Positions 50,701 through 63,400 of a stretch of 64,000 nt of DNA are shown piece by piece. Position 1 is the stretch's first letter. Each line of letters starts with the position of its first letter. The translations under genes were made by a program, and so were the position numbers. The DNA is from Himantopus leucocephalus (lineage: Eukaryota > Chordata > Aves > Charadriiformes > Recurvirostridae), in assembly GCA_003993805.1 (NCBI GenBank), contig RSEF01000003.1, positions 106,632,300 through 106,696,299 on the forward strand, written 5' to 3'. The notes under the pieces were generated by a model. That model saw only the letters and a program-made list of their open reading frames with translations. It ran no database searches and was not told the DNA's origin.

Positions 50701-53700
50701 AAGATCCATTTATTCAGACACACAGTCATAATCCACTGTGGCCACCTTCTATTAGGTACCCGAGACCAGAAGCACTGTTTATGGGTCAACTTTTGTGGGT
50801 CATCTTTCAGGAAAAAGAAGTGGTTGAGCAATAAGGGGCACGTTAATATTTCCCTTGCAGAGTGAAAACACTGTTTATGTAGCCAAGATTGCCAGAGCAC
50901 TTTTATTTAAATTGGTTTGTCTAAAAGTTAAGTGCCGAGCCTTAGCCGCTTACCTGGTTACCTCTACAGTCAATGAGGGAGAGATTTCCAGTGGGTGAGC
51001 TGGCCAGTCACAAAACATGACTGTACTACTATCAGGGAACAGGATTCATCAGTGTGAATATCAGTATGGAGACATCTGTTTCCTTCCACTGACTAAAATG
51101 CAAGCTGGATACCTACATTTTAGATGGCTAACACTAGATGAGGAAGGGCCACTGGTGATAAAAAAGAGGCCAGTGGTGCAAGTTATCAGCAGAATTGTGA
51201 TGGATCTTGGCAAGGACATGATGGCCCAAGACAATGCAAAGCTCTCTCCTGTAAATTGATGGGAAACCTGTGTACCTGAGCATAAGACTACATGAGACTA
51301 AGCAGATGTGCCGGCAGCTTGCTGATCTAAAAACCTGTTTTGGCACCTTGCTCCAAATATTCTACAGAAACAGGCTGTTTATGAAAGGATGTTGGTCAAA
51401 GAGCTTTGTGAATATTGGTTTATCTTGGTGCTTTAAACTGGAACATAAAACAGAACTCAGAGTGGGAAGTCAAAGAGACATGTTCATACCTCTTTAGTAA
51501 GACAAAAAATTTCAACTTAAAACCACTTTTTTTTTTGAGCCAAATGGTAAGTTTTGTTTTACTTTCAAGGCTTAAACTGCTTTTGGTTAGATTTACAAGG
51601 GCAGGTTTCACAAGACCAAAGAGTAAATGATGTTTCCCTTACACTGTAAAGTTAAGGTATTCACCCAAGAGAAAAAAAACACCCTTGGAGTCCTGTTTAT
51701 CCTCTCTTTAATTCATTCAGGGGGCTTCAGCCTGGAACTCAGGCTTTGGCAGTAAGTTCTCTAATTCAGCACCTCAGTGACTGTTAAAAATTTGGGCTCT
51801 CTGTTTTCTATTTGATGCTTTCTGTTTGGTGTAGAGATTTATTTATAACCAAATCTTAGGGTGGTATTTGTATCTCCTTCTCCAAATGACGACATAACCA
51901 CTGATCTGTAAACTCTTTCTATTCTGATTAATACTGAATTACTTAAGGGGGACAGAGGCTCATTCCAATGTGTACTACAGTATAGAGGTTTTCATCTGAA
52001 AAGGAGATGGCAGCTCCAAATTCAAATCAATGATCTAAATCAGGAGGCAGCTCTGTTCAATGAATTAATTCAATTCTTTCACATCACTGAGAAGTGCCCT
52101 GCACCACGTAACTGCCTCAGCTTGTTTTTCTTAACTACCTTTTGGGCAGTCTGAAGGAAAAAAAAAAGTATTTTCAAGAACATTGTAATGATTTTTCTGA
52201 TCTTTTAGATACTTGTGTTAGTTCTGTGCGTGTTCATGACAGTATGGCAAACATCTTTCACCAAAGTCAAATTAATCTTGCCAATATTTTTACCTACTTC
52301 ACATCACTTTTCCTTTTTTGCAGAGAAAATTTGTACAGCTTTTGTTTGTGGGTCTCAATGGTCAGCAGTTCCCAAAAGGATGGTCTGGGAAGCGCTCACA
52401 CAGAAAATGTTCTGCAAAATAACAAGCTGCTGGAGTCCATCAGGAGGCCCAGTATTTTACCTATGTATTAATAACTATGTATAAATATGTGCCTGCGGCT
52501 AAACATTGGGAGGTTCCATTCGCAGGCAACAAAAAGGGGGCATAAGTGCAAGTAGAAATGTAACTATAACAAGATCAAAAAAGCAGATGAACTACATTGA
52601 GCCTGCTTGTGCAAAACTATTTCCCTGGTGAAAATCTATAATGGGTTCTCTTCTTTGGGGAATTTAAAAAGAAATATTTTTCTATTGCCTGTTAACAAGA
52701 GCAGTATACACCTAAACATACAGATATTAAACACTAATTAAACAAAGCATTTTGCCAAAATAACAGATTTAGATTCTTCATATCAAACAATCAAAATAGT
52801 AATATAACAGTCCATATAGTATACAATAAAAAAAGAAACCATCTACATTTCAGAGGTCAATCCTTCAATAAACTCTGTTCCAGTGTGCTCATGTAACCCT
52901 TCAAGTGATGGACCAGACCTGAATGACATAGATATTCTTCCACAGTAAACTGCTTGCATGATCAGCATGGATGTGAGAGCAGATGTCACTCTCTTTTCTC
53001 TCCTGTTTGTAAACCCATGCCACTTTTTGTGACTTTGAACGTGTGAAAATTGAAGGACTCATACAGAGGATTTTACTGCTCTACTATTCATATACATCAG
53101 ATTGCCCTATTATTTCATGCTGACAGCTTTAGTGAAATCTTTGTTGGTTAATTTCAATATAATCATTTCAGGTAGTGGACATCCAACCAGCATTTCTGAA
53201 GGTAATTAGTGAATCAAATAAAATGCTAATGGAAACAGGTAATTACTTGAGAGCCCATGGGTAATAGTGGGAGGTAATTATTTCAATATCTGCATGCTCT
53301 TACTCAAATTGTGGATGGATTGCCACAGCCTGGCTCTAGGAAAGCCTGCAATGTCACTACTTCATTTTTAAAAGGATGGGAGAGAATCCTTGGTTAAGCA
53401 AGGGTGCATTTCACACCATAAAAGGAAGCACAGTCGTATAAACACTTTAATTTGATAAGATAGTCTGTAATTTTGACAGGCCAAAGTAGTGCAGTGTAAA
53501 GAAAATGCAGCGTTTCTTAAAAGCAGATTTTTACTCTGTACAAAGTTGATTAGAAAAATAAGGTTCATTAAAACATGGATGGAAAACATCTGGTTATATG
53601 GCAGATGGTAATTCAGCTATCAACACATCCAACTGTTAAATGAATGGACTGATTTAATACAAAAAGTATGGCTTTCCCTCCTCTATGGCTCATTCATTTG

Positions 53701-53904
53701 CAGATTGTTGAAATAATTTTTTTTCATATTAAACTGAGCTCTTCAACAATTCAAAATGATTCAAGTTCTCCTTCTCCCCCTTGCCTCTGGCATACACCTT
53801 CTCTATTCTTTGTTTTAGCATTGCAGCTAAAACAAAGAAAAATGAGTCATCCTTAATGCAGAAAAGTGGAAAATTTGTGTGTCCTTTCCAGGCATTAGAG
53901 GACC

Positions 53905-53966
53905 CCGGGCCAAATTTTTGGCTGCTGTAACACTGATTTCTAGGGAGTTGAAGTGACTTTATCTGG
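53905..53966. repeat. Possible relic of an amniote palindromic repeat
   Basis: 'gggccaaattttt' and 'gctgtaacactgatttctag' then 'ggagttgaagtgac' resemble one arm and the centre of the old palindromic repeat whose ends read GGGCCAAATTCTG. Family identity is recalled by pattern only. Confidence 0.3.
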
Positions 53967-56900
53967 TTTCTCCTATGCAATGGAGAAGGAACATCCTGAT
54001 TTACTTCCTGAAGTCCTAGGATAATTTCATAATCAGAAGTATTGCAGCAAAGATGTCTTTAGATACTGTTGTCAGAAACAGTTTCCTAAAATGATTGAAG
54101 TGAATCCCATCCTTAAAAACAGTATAATAAAACAATTATGAGGCTCTTCACACAGTGCCTTTGATGATCTTGGAGGCTAGCAAAAACTTTCATTATAAAT
54201 GGACCAGAAGGCATTCCTTGGCTCTTGACTATTCATTGCAGAAGACTACATTCTGCCTTGCATTATACTTGTGCAACATCATTGCATTCAAAAGGGTTGC
54301 GAAAGTGAGACCTGCAGATAGAATTTCCGATGTGCTTGCCCTGCGTTTATATTGCTCAATTGCAGTGCACTCATTTCCCTGTTTACTGAGGTTCCTAATT
54401 GTCTGTATGTGCCACAGAGAAGGTCCTTTTAAATGCTTAGAATTGGACACTTTTGATTCTTTAATCAGTGTAACAGCTTTGTGTTTGATCCTGAAATTAT
54501 TAGGAAATACAACTTCCAGTCTTGGAGCAGCGGGAAGAACTTCAGAGGGATACTGACACTGACTTAGAGTGTGGGAAATGGTTTGAGCTTGGCCCAAAAT
54601 CTAAGAAACTTTGAGAAAATGTTAAATTAAGCATAGATTCCTTTAGTAGGGAGAGGTTGTCAGGACCTTAAGAAAGGACTCCTTTGGGTCATCTACTAGA
54701 CATTAGCTAACAGACCTAGTTGTGTTTCAAATAGAATAGTAGCTTCAGCTACTGTTTATTACTATTAAATTTATGAGACCTGTACAATATAATTAATTCA
54801 TTGACTGTGATGTTAATCTGGATGAATGACCATCATAAGCATACTAGGAACTAAGAGTCTAATAGAATAGAAACAGGAATTGATCAGCAACAAATCTGTA
54901 TCATGCAGTAATTGAAAAAAAAAGACGAGTAATTGAAAGAGTGGGAAATTATATGTCAAGCTTTTTTATACCTCACAACAGAAACTAAAACATGTAATAA
55001 CGTGTAAGTATAGAAATACAAATAAAGTATAAGTATAAAAATATATGTTAAAAAAGTATAATGAAGTGATTCCTTGGTCACATTGACAAAAAGAGAAGAA
55101 GCAAGAGAAAGTAAAGCTACTGTGAAGATAGGATCAAAATGATATATATAATAAAATACGGGATAAAAAAATAATATTTTCTTCTATTTTCAGTGAGTGA
55201 TTTTCAGTGCAGTTGGCGTTCTTGGTTAGGACATAGAATGTCCTTTGACTCACACAAGCAAGTGCTGCTATGGCTTTGATGAGTACAGGAAGCTTCCCGC
55301 CCGTATCATTAATACCTCGGGAACTGACCCTTGGTCTTCTCCTCTTGAATGTCTGATGTTTATACTGAATGCTTTGAGTAAATACATGACATCCTCATCT
55401 TCCTGATGGCTTGAAAATGCATGTTAAATTGTGAAGTTCACATATCCAAATGTATAACCATAATAAACAACAGCAGAGAAACGACAGTATCTTTCATTAA
55501 AGTTACATGGCTCACATAAAAGTCCAGTGGAATGAATGTACTGCTAATTGGATACAGGTCATTTATGTTGTGTTAGCCTATCATTACATCTAACAAGGAA
55601 GTCTTCAAAGTTTTAAAAATCTCTCCTCTGGAAGTGGGCACCAAGAGAACTTAGGAAAATTATCTCCAATAATCTATTGATCAGATTCCTTCACAAGTGT
55701 TTCATTATTTGTTCTTTGAAGTCTGCACCAAAAAAGCTTGTCAATGAAAAATGCCTCTGTTTCATTTAGGGAAAAAAAGGTGTGGCATGCAAGATATTCT
55801 CAAGTTATGTCAGAAATTTAGCGTGTTAAAGACTTTGACCGTATTTCTGGAAGTACCTGTTATAAGACTGTAAAATTAATGTACATATAGACATCCAGAA
55901 ACAGCATCCATTTTTGTTTACATCAGACTGGGTCTGAAACTTGTTGAACACTGGATTTCTACTATCCAAGATTCCAGTTCAGGAATCCTCTCCTATTAAG
56001 GAATAGACTTGAGCATGGTCATTGCTTTTAGCACACTTTCCTCTCAGCAAAAAAGCAAGGCTTAAATTTTGCCAGCAATAATAACACGGACAGGCTGTCT
56101 TAGTTCATCCTCAAAGCAGTTCAGAACCTATTTTTCAGAACAGAGTTAGGTAGGTGGAACTTTAGAACAAACTTACACAGTTGGTATAACTGTGCATAAG
56201 TCAATGAGCCTTTCAGGTAGAAAACCTTAATTCCTCTTCTGAAGTCTGCTCACGTTCAGGGTGCACTTCTTTGGAACTTCGTGTTTAAAAGTAATTTCCC
56301 TTGAAGTGAATAAGTGACTCGTCAAGACAAATGTTTTGACCAGGAATTTGTATTTACTGACATGTTTCGGAGCTGGGATTAATGAGTGGGCACAGCTTGA
56401 AGAGTCAATCAACCTTTAGTTAGTGAAGAAAAAATTATTAGCCTGAAAAAATTATTATTGTGTTGCTGCAGTTGTAGAACAGCAGGTATCTGTTGCCAGT
56501 TATAGTAAGAAAGCGGACATGTCATTCAGCAGTTCATTATGAAATCAATAGATTTGGTTTTTTTTCCAATATATTTGATATGGTTCCATCCATTCTTACA
56601 GAGAATGTTTAATAGTTTTCTGTTACTTTAGAAAATATTACCTTATTTTAATAATTTGTAAATTGGCATTTTTTGAGTAAATGTTTAAAAAAGTCAACTC
56701 ATATCAGTAAAACAAAATGTATTTTATAATATCTTTTCTGCTAACTGTTCTCCAAAGTTTTCCTAAGAATTTGTGTTACTAATGCAGCCAGAATTCAGTA
56801 ATAATAGAAGGAAACTAAAAAAGGACATTTTGAGGCAAAGGCTAAGTCATAAGTGAAGAATGCAAAATAAAGAGATCTGTAACAAATGCTAAAACTTAAA

Positions 56901-59900
56901 AGGGTATACTGATCTAAAGGGTCTTAATGTTACTTTTTGAACTGAGGTGATAATGAAATGGTAGGGTTCAACTCAACTTCACATATATGCAGTACAGATA
57001 TCTGAGCTGGGGATCCAGATCTCTTCTGCAGACAGTGGACAGAAAGAGAAATTTTCTGGCACGTAGCTGATCTTATCTGTAATACACCTTTACTGTAAGT
57101 GAGACGAGATGCACTCTGCAGTTGCCAGTTCTCCCCATTGGCCATACAGGCCATCTGTGCACTTCGCTCAGATGCAGATATCTTCATTGTATACATTTTG
57201 TCAAATGAAGTATATTACAGCTTTTATTTTCAACACAAATAAATTAAGGGAATACTGTTGACAGGGATCTCTGCTTGGTGGAAACGCACAGACTATTCCA
57301 GGTTAGTGTTTCAAGGAAAAACTTGAGGTTAATATTTGATCTTTCTTCTACCTATGTGACTCCACAGAAAACCTCGTTGAATAGATCTTGATTTATTATT
57401 AGGCAGATAAGATTATAGTATAGCTTTAAGCATGAGGAAAATACCATGTTCATTCAAGTTTGGAAGTTCATTATGTTCATTAAATCTGGACCTAATTTAA
57501 ATGATTAATTTTTTTTACTGACTCTTTATAATTATGCAAAAGTAATTTGTTCAATGTGGAGTGAATAAGTACATCAGCTATTTTATTTTTCACATCATGG
57601 TTTCATTTGAAATACCCCCACTTCATTATTGTTTTGTAATATGGTTTTAAAATCACCCACTTTGAAACCCCTCACCCAGGACCCAATTAATCTCACCTGA
57701 ATAAATCTGCTTGCAACACAAAAACTTGAAATCTGTGGACAAATTCCACTGACTTGAATGAACACACTCAAAGGGAGCATAAGTCTTTTCATAGTCAGTG
57801 TTACCAATTTTCAAAAGCTTGAAACATTAAATCAAAACCAATTTTTTGTGCTCAGGAAAAAATGCATATCTTTACACTATTCTGATCAGCTTCACATTTC
57901 ATGCCTATTCTATTCCATTTTAAAATGGTTCAGAAATATGGCTTTAACTGAGAGAATTAGGGGTTTTACTTTCTTTTATTCAATATTAGCTATTTTCCCA
58001 AGCTTTAAAAATCATAATTTCCTATCAATCGGCACAGAGGAAATTAATCCTTTGAGGTGGATTATCCAAAGACATAAGTAAGCAAAAAACCCCCAGTTTA
58101 TATATACTAATGGTATAATAATTTAATTTCAAAAACAGACATGATGAACTGTAAATGTTGTATGATATTACAATGAATATACAGTACAGAAAAAGCTGTG
58201 AAATATTGGCAGATCATTGGGCAGATGAAATGAAACTGGCAAACACCCATCCAGACACAGTCAAGACTCTGATTTGCCATTTTCTGGCTGAGCAAAGTGA
58301 TGAAAGGAAACACATAGTTTTTACCTCCACAGACTCATGGCCTAAAAGTCCATGAAGAGAAGTCTGGTGGGAACAGCCAGTATGCGGTGGAATAAATTAA
58401 GGAAAAAAGATAGCAATCCAAAAGTAATTAGCAACAGTAACTTCTGTCAGGAACATCTTGTCAGAGCTGTTATTCCATTTTTCTGGAAGACAGAGGTAGA
58501 AGGTAGTGTAATTAATTTTTCAGATTTGTAAAAAATACCTCACATATCAGAGTAAGTGTTGTGCAAAAAAACCAACTAGGCATGAACTCTGATGCATGAA
58601 AATATGTCTCCCCCACCCCGGTCATCTCTATACTCCCACCTCTTGGGAAGAAGCATGAGGAAAGAGAATGTGTTCGGTGTTTAGTGTTAAGTGGTGTGAC
58701 ACCTATCTCTACAGCTTATTTCTGTAGGCAAAGTGCAGAAGGGGAAGAGTGAAACATAACAGTGCTTTATCCTATGGGGAGATTTGTCTCACCAGAGCTA
58801 AACTGTAGTCCAGCACAAGATCTATTTCTTCTGTCATGCATTTGCCCATGGGGAATAGAAGGGGAAGCCAAGAGACAGTTTGAGTGGGCAGGTAAATGAA
58901 TCATTCTACGATTAGCAAAATAATTTTTAAAAAAGAGAGAAAGAGCGAAAAGAAAAGACCTTCTCTTTAAAAAAAAACAACGCTCCAACCTATATATATA
59001 GACCAGAAGTACTGATTTACAAAAAAGTAAACAATAGTTTTTAAAGGTAAAATTAACCTGTCTGCTTTATTTTACAGGACATTTTAAACAATGCAAGAAA
59101 ACAAAACAATTGCATCGTCCAGATGAAAAACAGTCATTAAGACTCTCCTGATTCTGCTAGATATTGATTTCTCTTGTCTAATGTACCAAAACTTGATCAC
59201 CACAGTAACAGCTGGATGTAAGAACAGCAGCTGCCCTGAAAAGAATCAAACTGGAAGATGCATTGCCCAAGAGAGAGGAAAGGTGACTTAAAGCTGCCCA
59301 GCATGGCCCTAGGAACAGGCAGCCTGGCAAACACAAAACCACAGGCTGAATCAGTGTGGAAGGTCCTCAAGCAAGCCAAGGTTGCCCCGAAGGTCAAGAT
59401 AAGAGCTTACATCTCTCTTAGGTTGCTGCCTTTGACAAGAGGGGGAAGAGATGATGCAAATCCCCCAAGGGGTGGCAAGGAAAACAAAAACAGTATTTGA
59501 ATTTCTAAGAAGAATGAAAAGGAGCAGCTGAGTGACAGCCTAGTGATCAACAGGTTGCTTGTTTGGTAAAGTTAAGGTAGTTTATCTGGTTTAAAGACAA
59601 AACAGGAAAATGGGTGGAAAAGTTGTCACCAGGAGTCAACCAAGAATCTATGTTGGGAGTATTAACTGTACAGTTGTCTCAGAACTGAAAAGTCATACAA
59701 CAAACATCACATACTAATATTTTGTAGCCTTGATATTTGCCCTTTAGATAGTTAAACATATATTTACAAAATATATTTTCTGTTACTCAGGTGATGAGAT
59801 TAAAAGAGACAGAGAAGAGAATCCAGTACGTGCCACATCTGCTTAAATATAAGATCCTAAATGTGTCAGTCTTCCTCTTGAAGGATCTACTTTCTCTATC

Positions 59901-60528
59901 TTACTAGGCAGGTGCTGTTCAACACCCTCAGAGGAAAACTGTCGGCATGCAGTTCTGCCCCATAGAATTTGCAGGACACATTTTCTGCCACAGCAACAAC
60001 AGTCACTGTGCTCAATAAATAACACATGCAGAGCTATGACTACTGAGTTTGATATTCACAGAGCAACAAAAGCTCGTCAGCCCTGAGATACTGAGCGGGA
60101 GTACTGAGACAGAGAAAACAATTAGGTCTGCTGAAGCTAAAACACACTTGAGTCATATTATTTCTCCTGCTGTAAATGTTATTAGTAGGTATTGATTCAT
60201 TTCACTAGTAACCACGCAACAAATCAAAGGCTTTAAAACCGTCTGCTTGGGTGGGAAGTTTGATATATACTGGTCTGTGCAGTGGCTGTAAATGGGCCTG
60301 GTTCATTATATCAGTGTAATTAAGTTAAAATGTCATGAAAATGAAATATTCTGGAAAATCTAGAAATATTTCCTTACATAGTGTGAACAGCATACTAGAA
60401 GCATAGGTTTCTGTAGGGAATAGCATGCATATAAACAAGTACTGAGTATGAATCCATATTAAAATTTTCTTTTTATAACAATCAAAAACTGGGAAAGCTT
60501 TTTGGAGATTGAAGTGAACAGAAATATA

Positions 60529-60600
60529 TAGAATCATAGAATCATCTAGATTGGAAGGGACATTTAAGATCATTGAATCCAATTGTCAACCTAACACTGC
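60529..60600 (-). mobile_element. CR1 LINE element B, 3' terminus
   Basis: 'agaatcatagaatcatctag' and 'ttggaagggacatt' mark the reverse-complemented 3' end of a second CR1. Its next words ('tcaacctaacactgc') differ from element A, so this is another subfamily. It is cut at about 60600 by a plus-strand CR1 fragment and resumes at 60811 with 'aaaaccactaccaaaccatg', as an uninterrupted copy would. Confidence 0.9.
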
Positions 60601-60810
60601 CATGTGGAGGGACTTCTTTACTTTGAGGGTGGCAGAGCACTGGCACAGGCTGCCTAGAGAGGTTGTGGAGTCTCCCACTCTGGGGACATTAAAAACCTGC
60701 CTGGATGTCATCCTGTGCAACCTGCTGTAGGTGACTCTGCTCTGGCAGGGGGGTTGGACTAGATGATCTCCAGAGGTCCCTTCCAACCCTGACCATTCTG
60801 TGATTCTGTG
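60601..60810 (+). mobile_element. Short CR1 3' fragment nested in element B
   Basis: Plus-strand sequence encodes the last residues of CR1 ORF2 in one open frame, beginning [19 protein letters not shown] and continuing [20 protein letters not shown] to a TAG stop. The 3' untranslated end follows, with 'ttggactagatgatctccag' and the terminal 'attctgtgattctgtg' units. It is about 210 bp, severely 5'-truncated, and opposite in orientation to element B. The intact end frame suggests it is younger than most CR1 here. Confidence 0.93.
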
Positions 60811-61060
60811 AAAACCACTACCAAACCATGTCCCTAAGCAGCATGTCTACCTGTCTTTTAAATACCTCCAGGGGTGGTGACTCCACCACTTCCCTGGACA
60901 GCCTGTTCCAGTGCTTGACAACCCCTTCTGTGAAGAAATTTTTCCTAATCTCCAATCTAAACCTTGCCTGGTGCAACTTGAAGCCATTTCCTCTTGTCCT
61001 TTCGCCTGTTACTAGGAAGAAGAGATCGACCCCCACCTCGCTACAACCTCCTTTCAGGTA

Positions 61061-61160
61061 NNNNNNNNNNNNNNNNNNNNNNNNNNNNNNNNNNNNNNNN
61101 NNNNNNNNNNNNNNNNNNNNNNNNNNNNNNNNNNNNNNNNNNNNNNNNNNNNNNNNNNNN
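61061..61160. other. Assembly gap, 100 N
   Basis: Exactly 100 N inside element B. By comparison with a normal CR1, several hundred bases of ORF2 C-terminal coding sequence should lie here. Confidence 0.99.
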
Positions 61161-61507
61161 TCCAGATCCCTCTGTAGGGCCTTCCTACCCTCAAGCAGAT
61201 CAATACTTCCACCCAACTTGGTGTCATCTTCAAACTTACTGAGGGTGTACTCAATCCCCTCGTCCAGATCATTGATAAAGTTATTAAACAGAACTGGCCC
61301 CAGTACTGACTCCTGGCCACTTGTGACCAGCTGCTAACTGGATTTAACTCCATTCACCACAACTCCTTGGGCCTGGCCATCCAGCCAGTTTTTTACCCAG
61401 CGAAGTGTATGCCCATCGAAGCCATAAGCAGTTTCTCCAGGAGAATGTTGGGGGAAGTGGTGTCAAAAGCTTTACTAAAGACAAGGTAAACAATATCCAC
61501 TGCTTTT

Positions 61508-61596
61508 CCCTCATCCACTAAGTGGGTCACCTTGTCATACAAGGAGACCTANCCCTCATCCACTAAGTGGGTCACCTTGTCATACAAGGAGACCTA
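61508..61596 (-). repeat. 44-bp exact duplication around a single N, likely assembly artefact
   Basis: 61508-61551 and 61553-61596 are identical and separated by one N. They encode the YDKVTHLVDEG part of the CR1 RT, present once in the family. Removing one copy and the N restores the expected sequence, so two overlapping contig ends were probably left unmerged. Confidence 0.9.
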
Positions 61597-61597
61597 G

Positions 61598-61957
61598 TTA
61601 GTCTAGCAGGACCTGCCTTTCATAAACCCATGCTGACTGGATCTGATTGCCTGGTTGTCCTGTATATGGCCATGTGATGGCCCTCAAGATGATCTGCTCC
61701 ATAACCTTCCCAAGCACTGAGGTGAGACTGACAGGCCTGTAGTTCCCCGGATCCTCCTTCCGGCCCTTCTTGTAGATGGGCATCTCATTTGCTAACCTCC
61801 AGTCAACTGGGACCTCCCCGTTTAGGAGAGACTGCTGATAAATGATGGAATGTGGTTTGGTGAGCATTTCTGCCAGCCCCTGCAGTACCCTGGGGTGGAT
61901 CCCATCTGGCCCCATAGACTTGTGTGCATCTACATGGTGTAGCAGCTCGCTAATCAT
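61598..61957 (-). pseudogene. CR1 B reverse transcriptase N-terminal remnant
   Basis: A 119-codon open frame carries the ORF2 linker and first RT blocks. HKSMGPDGIHPRVLQGLAE lies near residues 12-30, then PIYKKGRKEDPGNYRPVSL at about 60-78 and SVLGKVMEQIIL at about 80-91. These are fingers-domain motifs of a CR1 reverse transcriptase. The frame then slips near 'AITWPYTGQPGNQ' and the downstream RT continues in another frame. It is a remnant of element B and not a gene. Confidence 0.9.
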
Positions 61958-62356
61958 TTACCCTTGAATTATGGGGGCTTCATTCTGCTCCCTGTCCCTG
62001 TCTTCCAGCTCAGGGAACTGGGTATCCCAAGAGCAACCAGTCGTACTGTTAAAGACTAAGGCAAAGAAGGCATTAAGCACCTCAACCTATTCCTCATCCT
62101 CAGTCACTATATTTCCCCCCACATCCTATAAAGGGTGGAGATTCTCCTTAGTCCTCCTTTTGTTGTTAATGTATTTATAGAAATATTTTTTATTGTCTTT
62201 TATAGCAGCAGCCAGATTAAACTCTAGCTGAGTTTTGGCTCTTCTAATGTTCTCCCTGCATAACCTCACAACATCCTTGTAGTCCTCCTGAGTGGCCTGC
62301 CCCTTCTTCTAAAGGTCATCAACTCTCCTTTTTGTCCTGAGTTTTAGCCAAAGCTC

Positions 62357-63287
62357 TCAGTTCAGCCAGGCCAGTCTTCTTCCCTGCTGGCTCATCTTTT
62401 GGCACATGGGGACAGCCAGCTCCTGCATCTTTAAGATTTCCTTCTTGAAGAATGCTTCACCTTCCTGGACTCCTTTGTCCTTCAGAACTGCCTCCCAAGG
62501 CACTCTGTCAACCAGGCTCCTAAACAGGCCAAAGTCTGCCCTCTCGAAATCCAAAGTGGCCGTTCTGCTGACCCCCCTCCTTACTTCTCTGAGAACTGAA
62601 AACTCTATCATTTTGTGATCAACATGCCCAAGACGGCCTCCAGCCATCACATCAACCGCAAGTCCCTCTCTGCTTGCAAACAACAAGTCCAGAAGGGCGC
62701 CTTCCCTGGTTGGCTTGCTCACCAGCTTTGTCAGGAAGTTATCTTCAACACACTCTAGGAACCTCCTAGACTGTTTTCTCTCCAGTGTATTGTATTTCCA
62801 GCAGACATCCAGTAAGATAAAGTCCCCCATGAAAACAATGACCAGCTGCTTATAGAATATGTCGTCTGCCTCTTCATCCTGGTTGGGTGGTCTATAACAG
62901 ACTCCCACCATGATATCTGCCTGTTGGCCTTCCCTTTAAATCTTACCCATAAACACTCAACACTATCATCACCATCATCAAGCTCTAGACAGTCAAAACA
63001 CTCCCTTGCAGGGCTACCCCACTGCCTCTCCTTCCTCGCCTACCCTTTCTGAAGACTTTATAGCCATCCATTGCAGCACTCCAGTTATGCCAGTCATTCC
63101 ACCGTGTTTCCGTGATGACATAGTTTTCCTGCTGCACAATGGCTTCTAGCTCCTCCTGTTTGTTGCCCATGCTGTGTGCATTGGTACAGATGCACTTCAG
63201 TTGGGCTATTGATCCCACCATCTTTTTGGGGTGAGAAGCCATAATTCTTACGTGACCATACTCAGGTGCTTCCATGGTTTCGAACAC
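62357..63287 (-). pseudogene. CR1 B ORF2 endonuclease domain remnant, two frames
   Basis: The N-terminal part (62985-63287) carries LKCICTNAHSMGNKQEELEA, then ITETRWNDWHNWSAAMDGYK and RRGRRGSGVAL. The second part (62357-62911) starts at MVGVCYRPPNQ, with MGDFILLDVCW at residues 28-38 (Asn of the GDFN motif lost) and GHVDHKMIEF near 95-104, where the catalytic Asp-His pair is kept. Frame breaks between 62911 and 62985 and the changed GDFN motif make it non-functional. It would have nicked target DNA for CR1 insertion. Confidence 0.9.
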
Positions 63288-63400
63288 ATCAATAACCCTT
63301 ATGTCTTTGCTGCCGCATGGATCTCCATTCCCCTACCTCCACTGAGATGGCAGACCGAAGGACCTCACCAGTACACCACTGGCATATCAGGAGCAAGGAA

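Larger units (their letters stand above)
40163..60528. other. AT-rich noncoding DNA, no supported gene
   Basis: No exon, RNA gene or young transposon can be defended over 20 kb. Frames at 50560-50865 plus (with minus 50622-50900) and 54155-54556 plus (with minus 54229-54597) are open on both strands but match nothing I recognise. Homopolymers are T18 at 41763-41780 and T11 at 48879-48889. A-rich quasi-repeats around 'gtaagtata' lie at 55000-55070. A possible palindromic repeat relic lies at 53905-53966. Confidence 0.65.
60811..63400 (-). mobile_element. CR1 LINE element B, body (endonuclease, RT)
   Basis: Read on the minus strand it runs from just upstream of ORF2's endonuclease ('GDPCGSKDIRVIDVFETMEA', about 63250-63345) through endonuclease, linker and RT to the ORF2 C-terminus ('[20 protein letters not shown]', about 60850-60910). 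The RT active site reads FEDDTKLGG (about 61210-61240), so the two catalytic aspartates remain. There is a 100-N gap at 61061-61160 and a 44-bp artefactual duplication around the N at 61552. Scattered stops and frameshifts show a dead copy. The 5' limit near 63400 is approximate. Confidence 0.93.

Noticed and set aside
54155..54597. 133-codon plus and 122-codon minus overlapping frames
   Set aside because: Both strands are open at once with no family resemblance and no convincing splice signals. Treated as chance.
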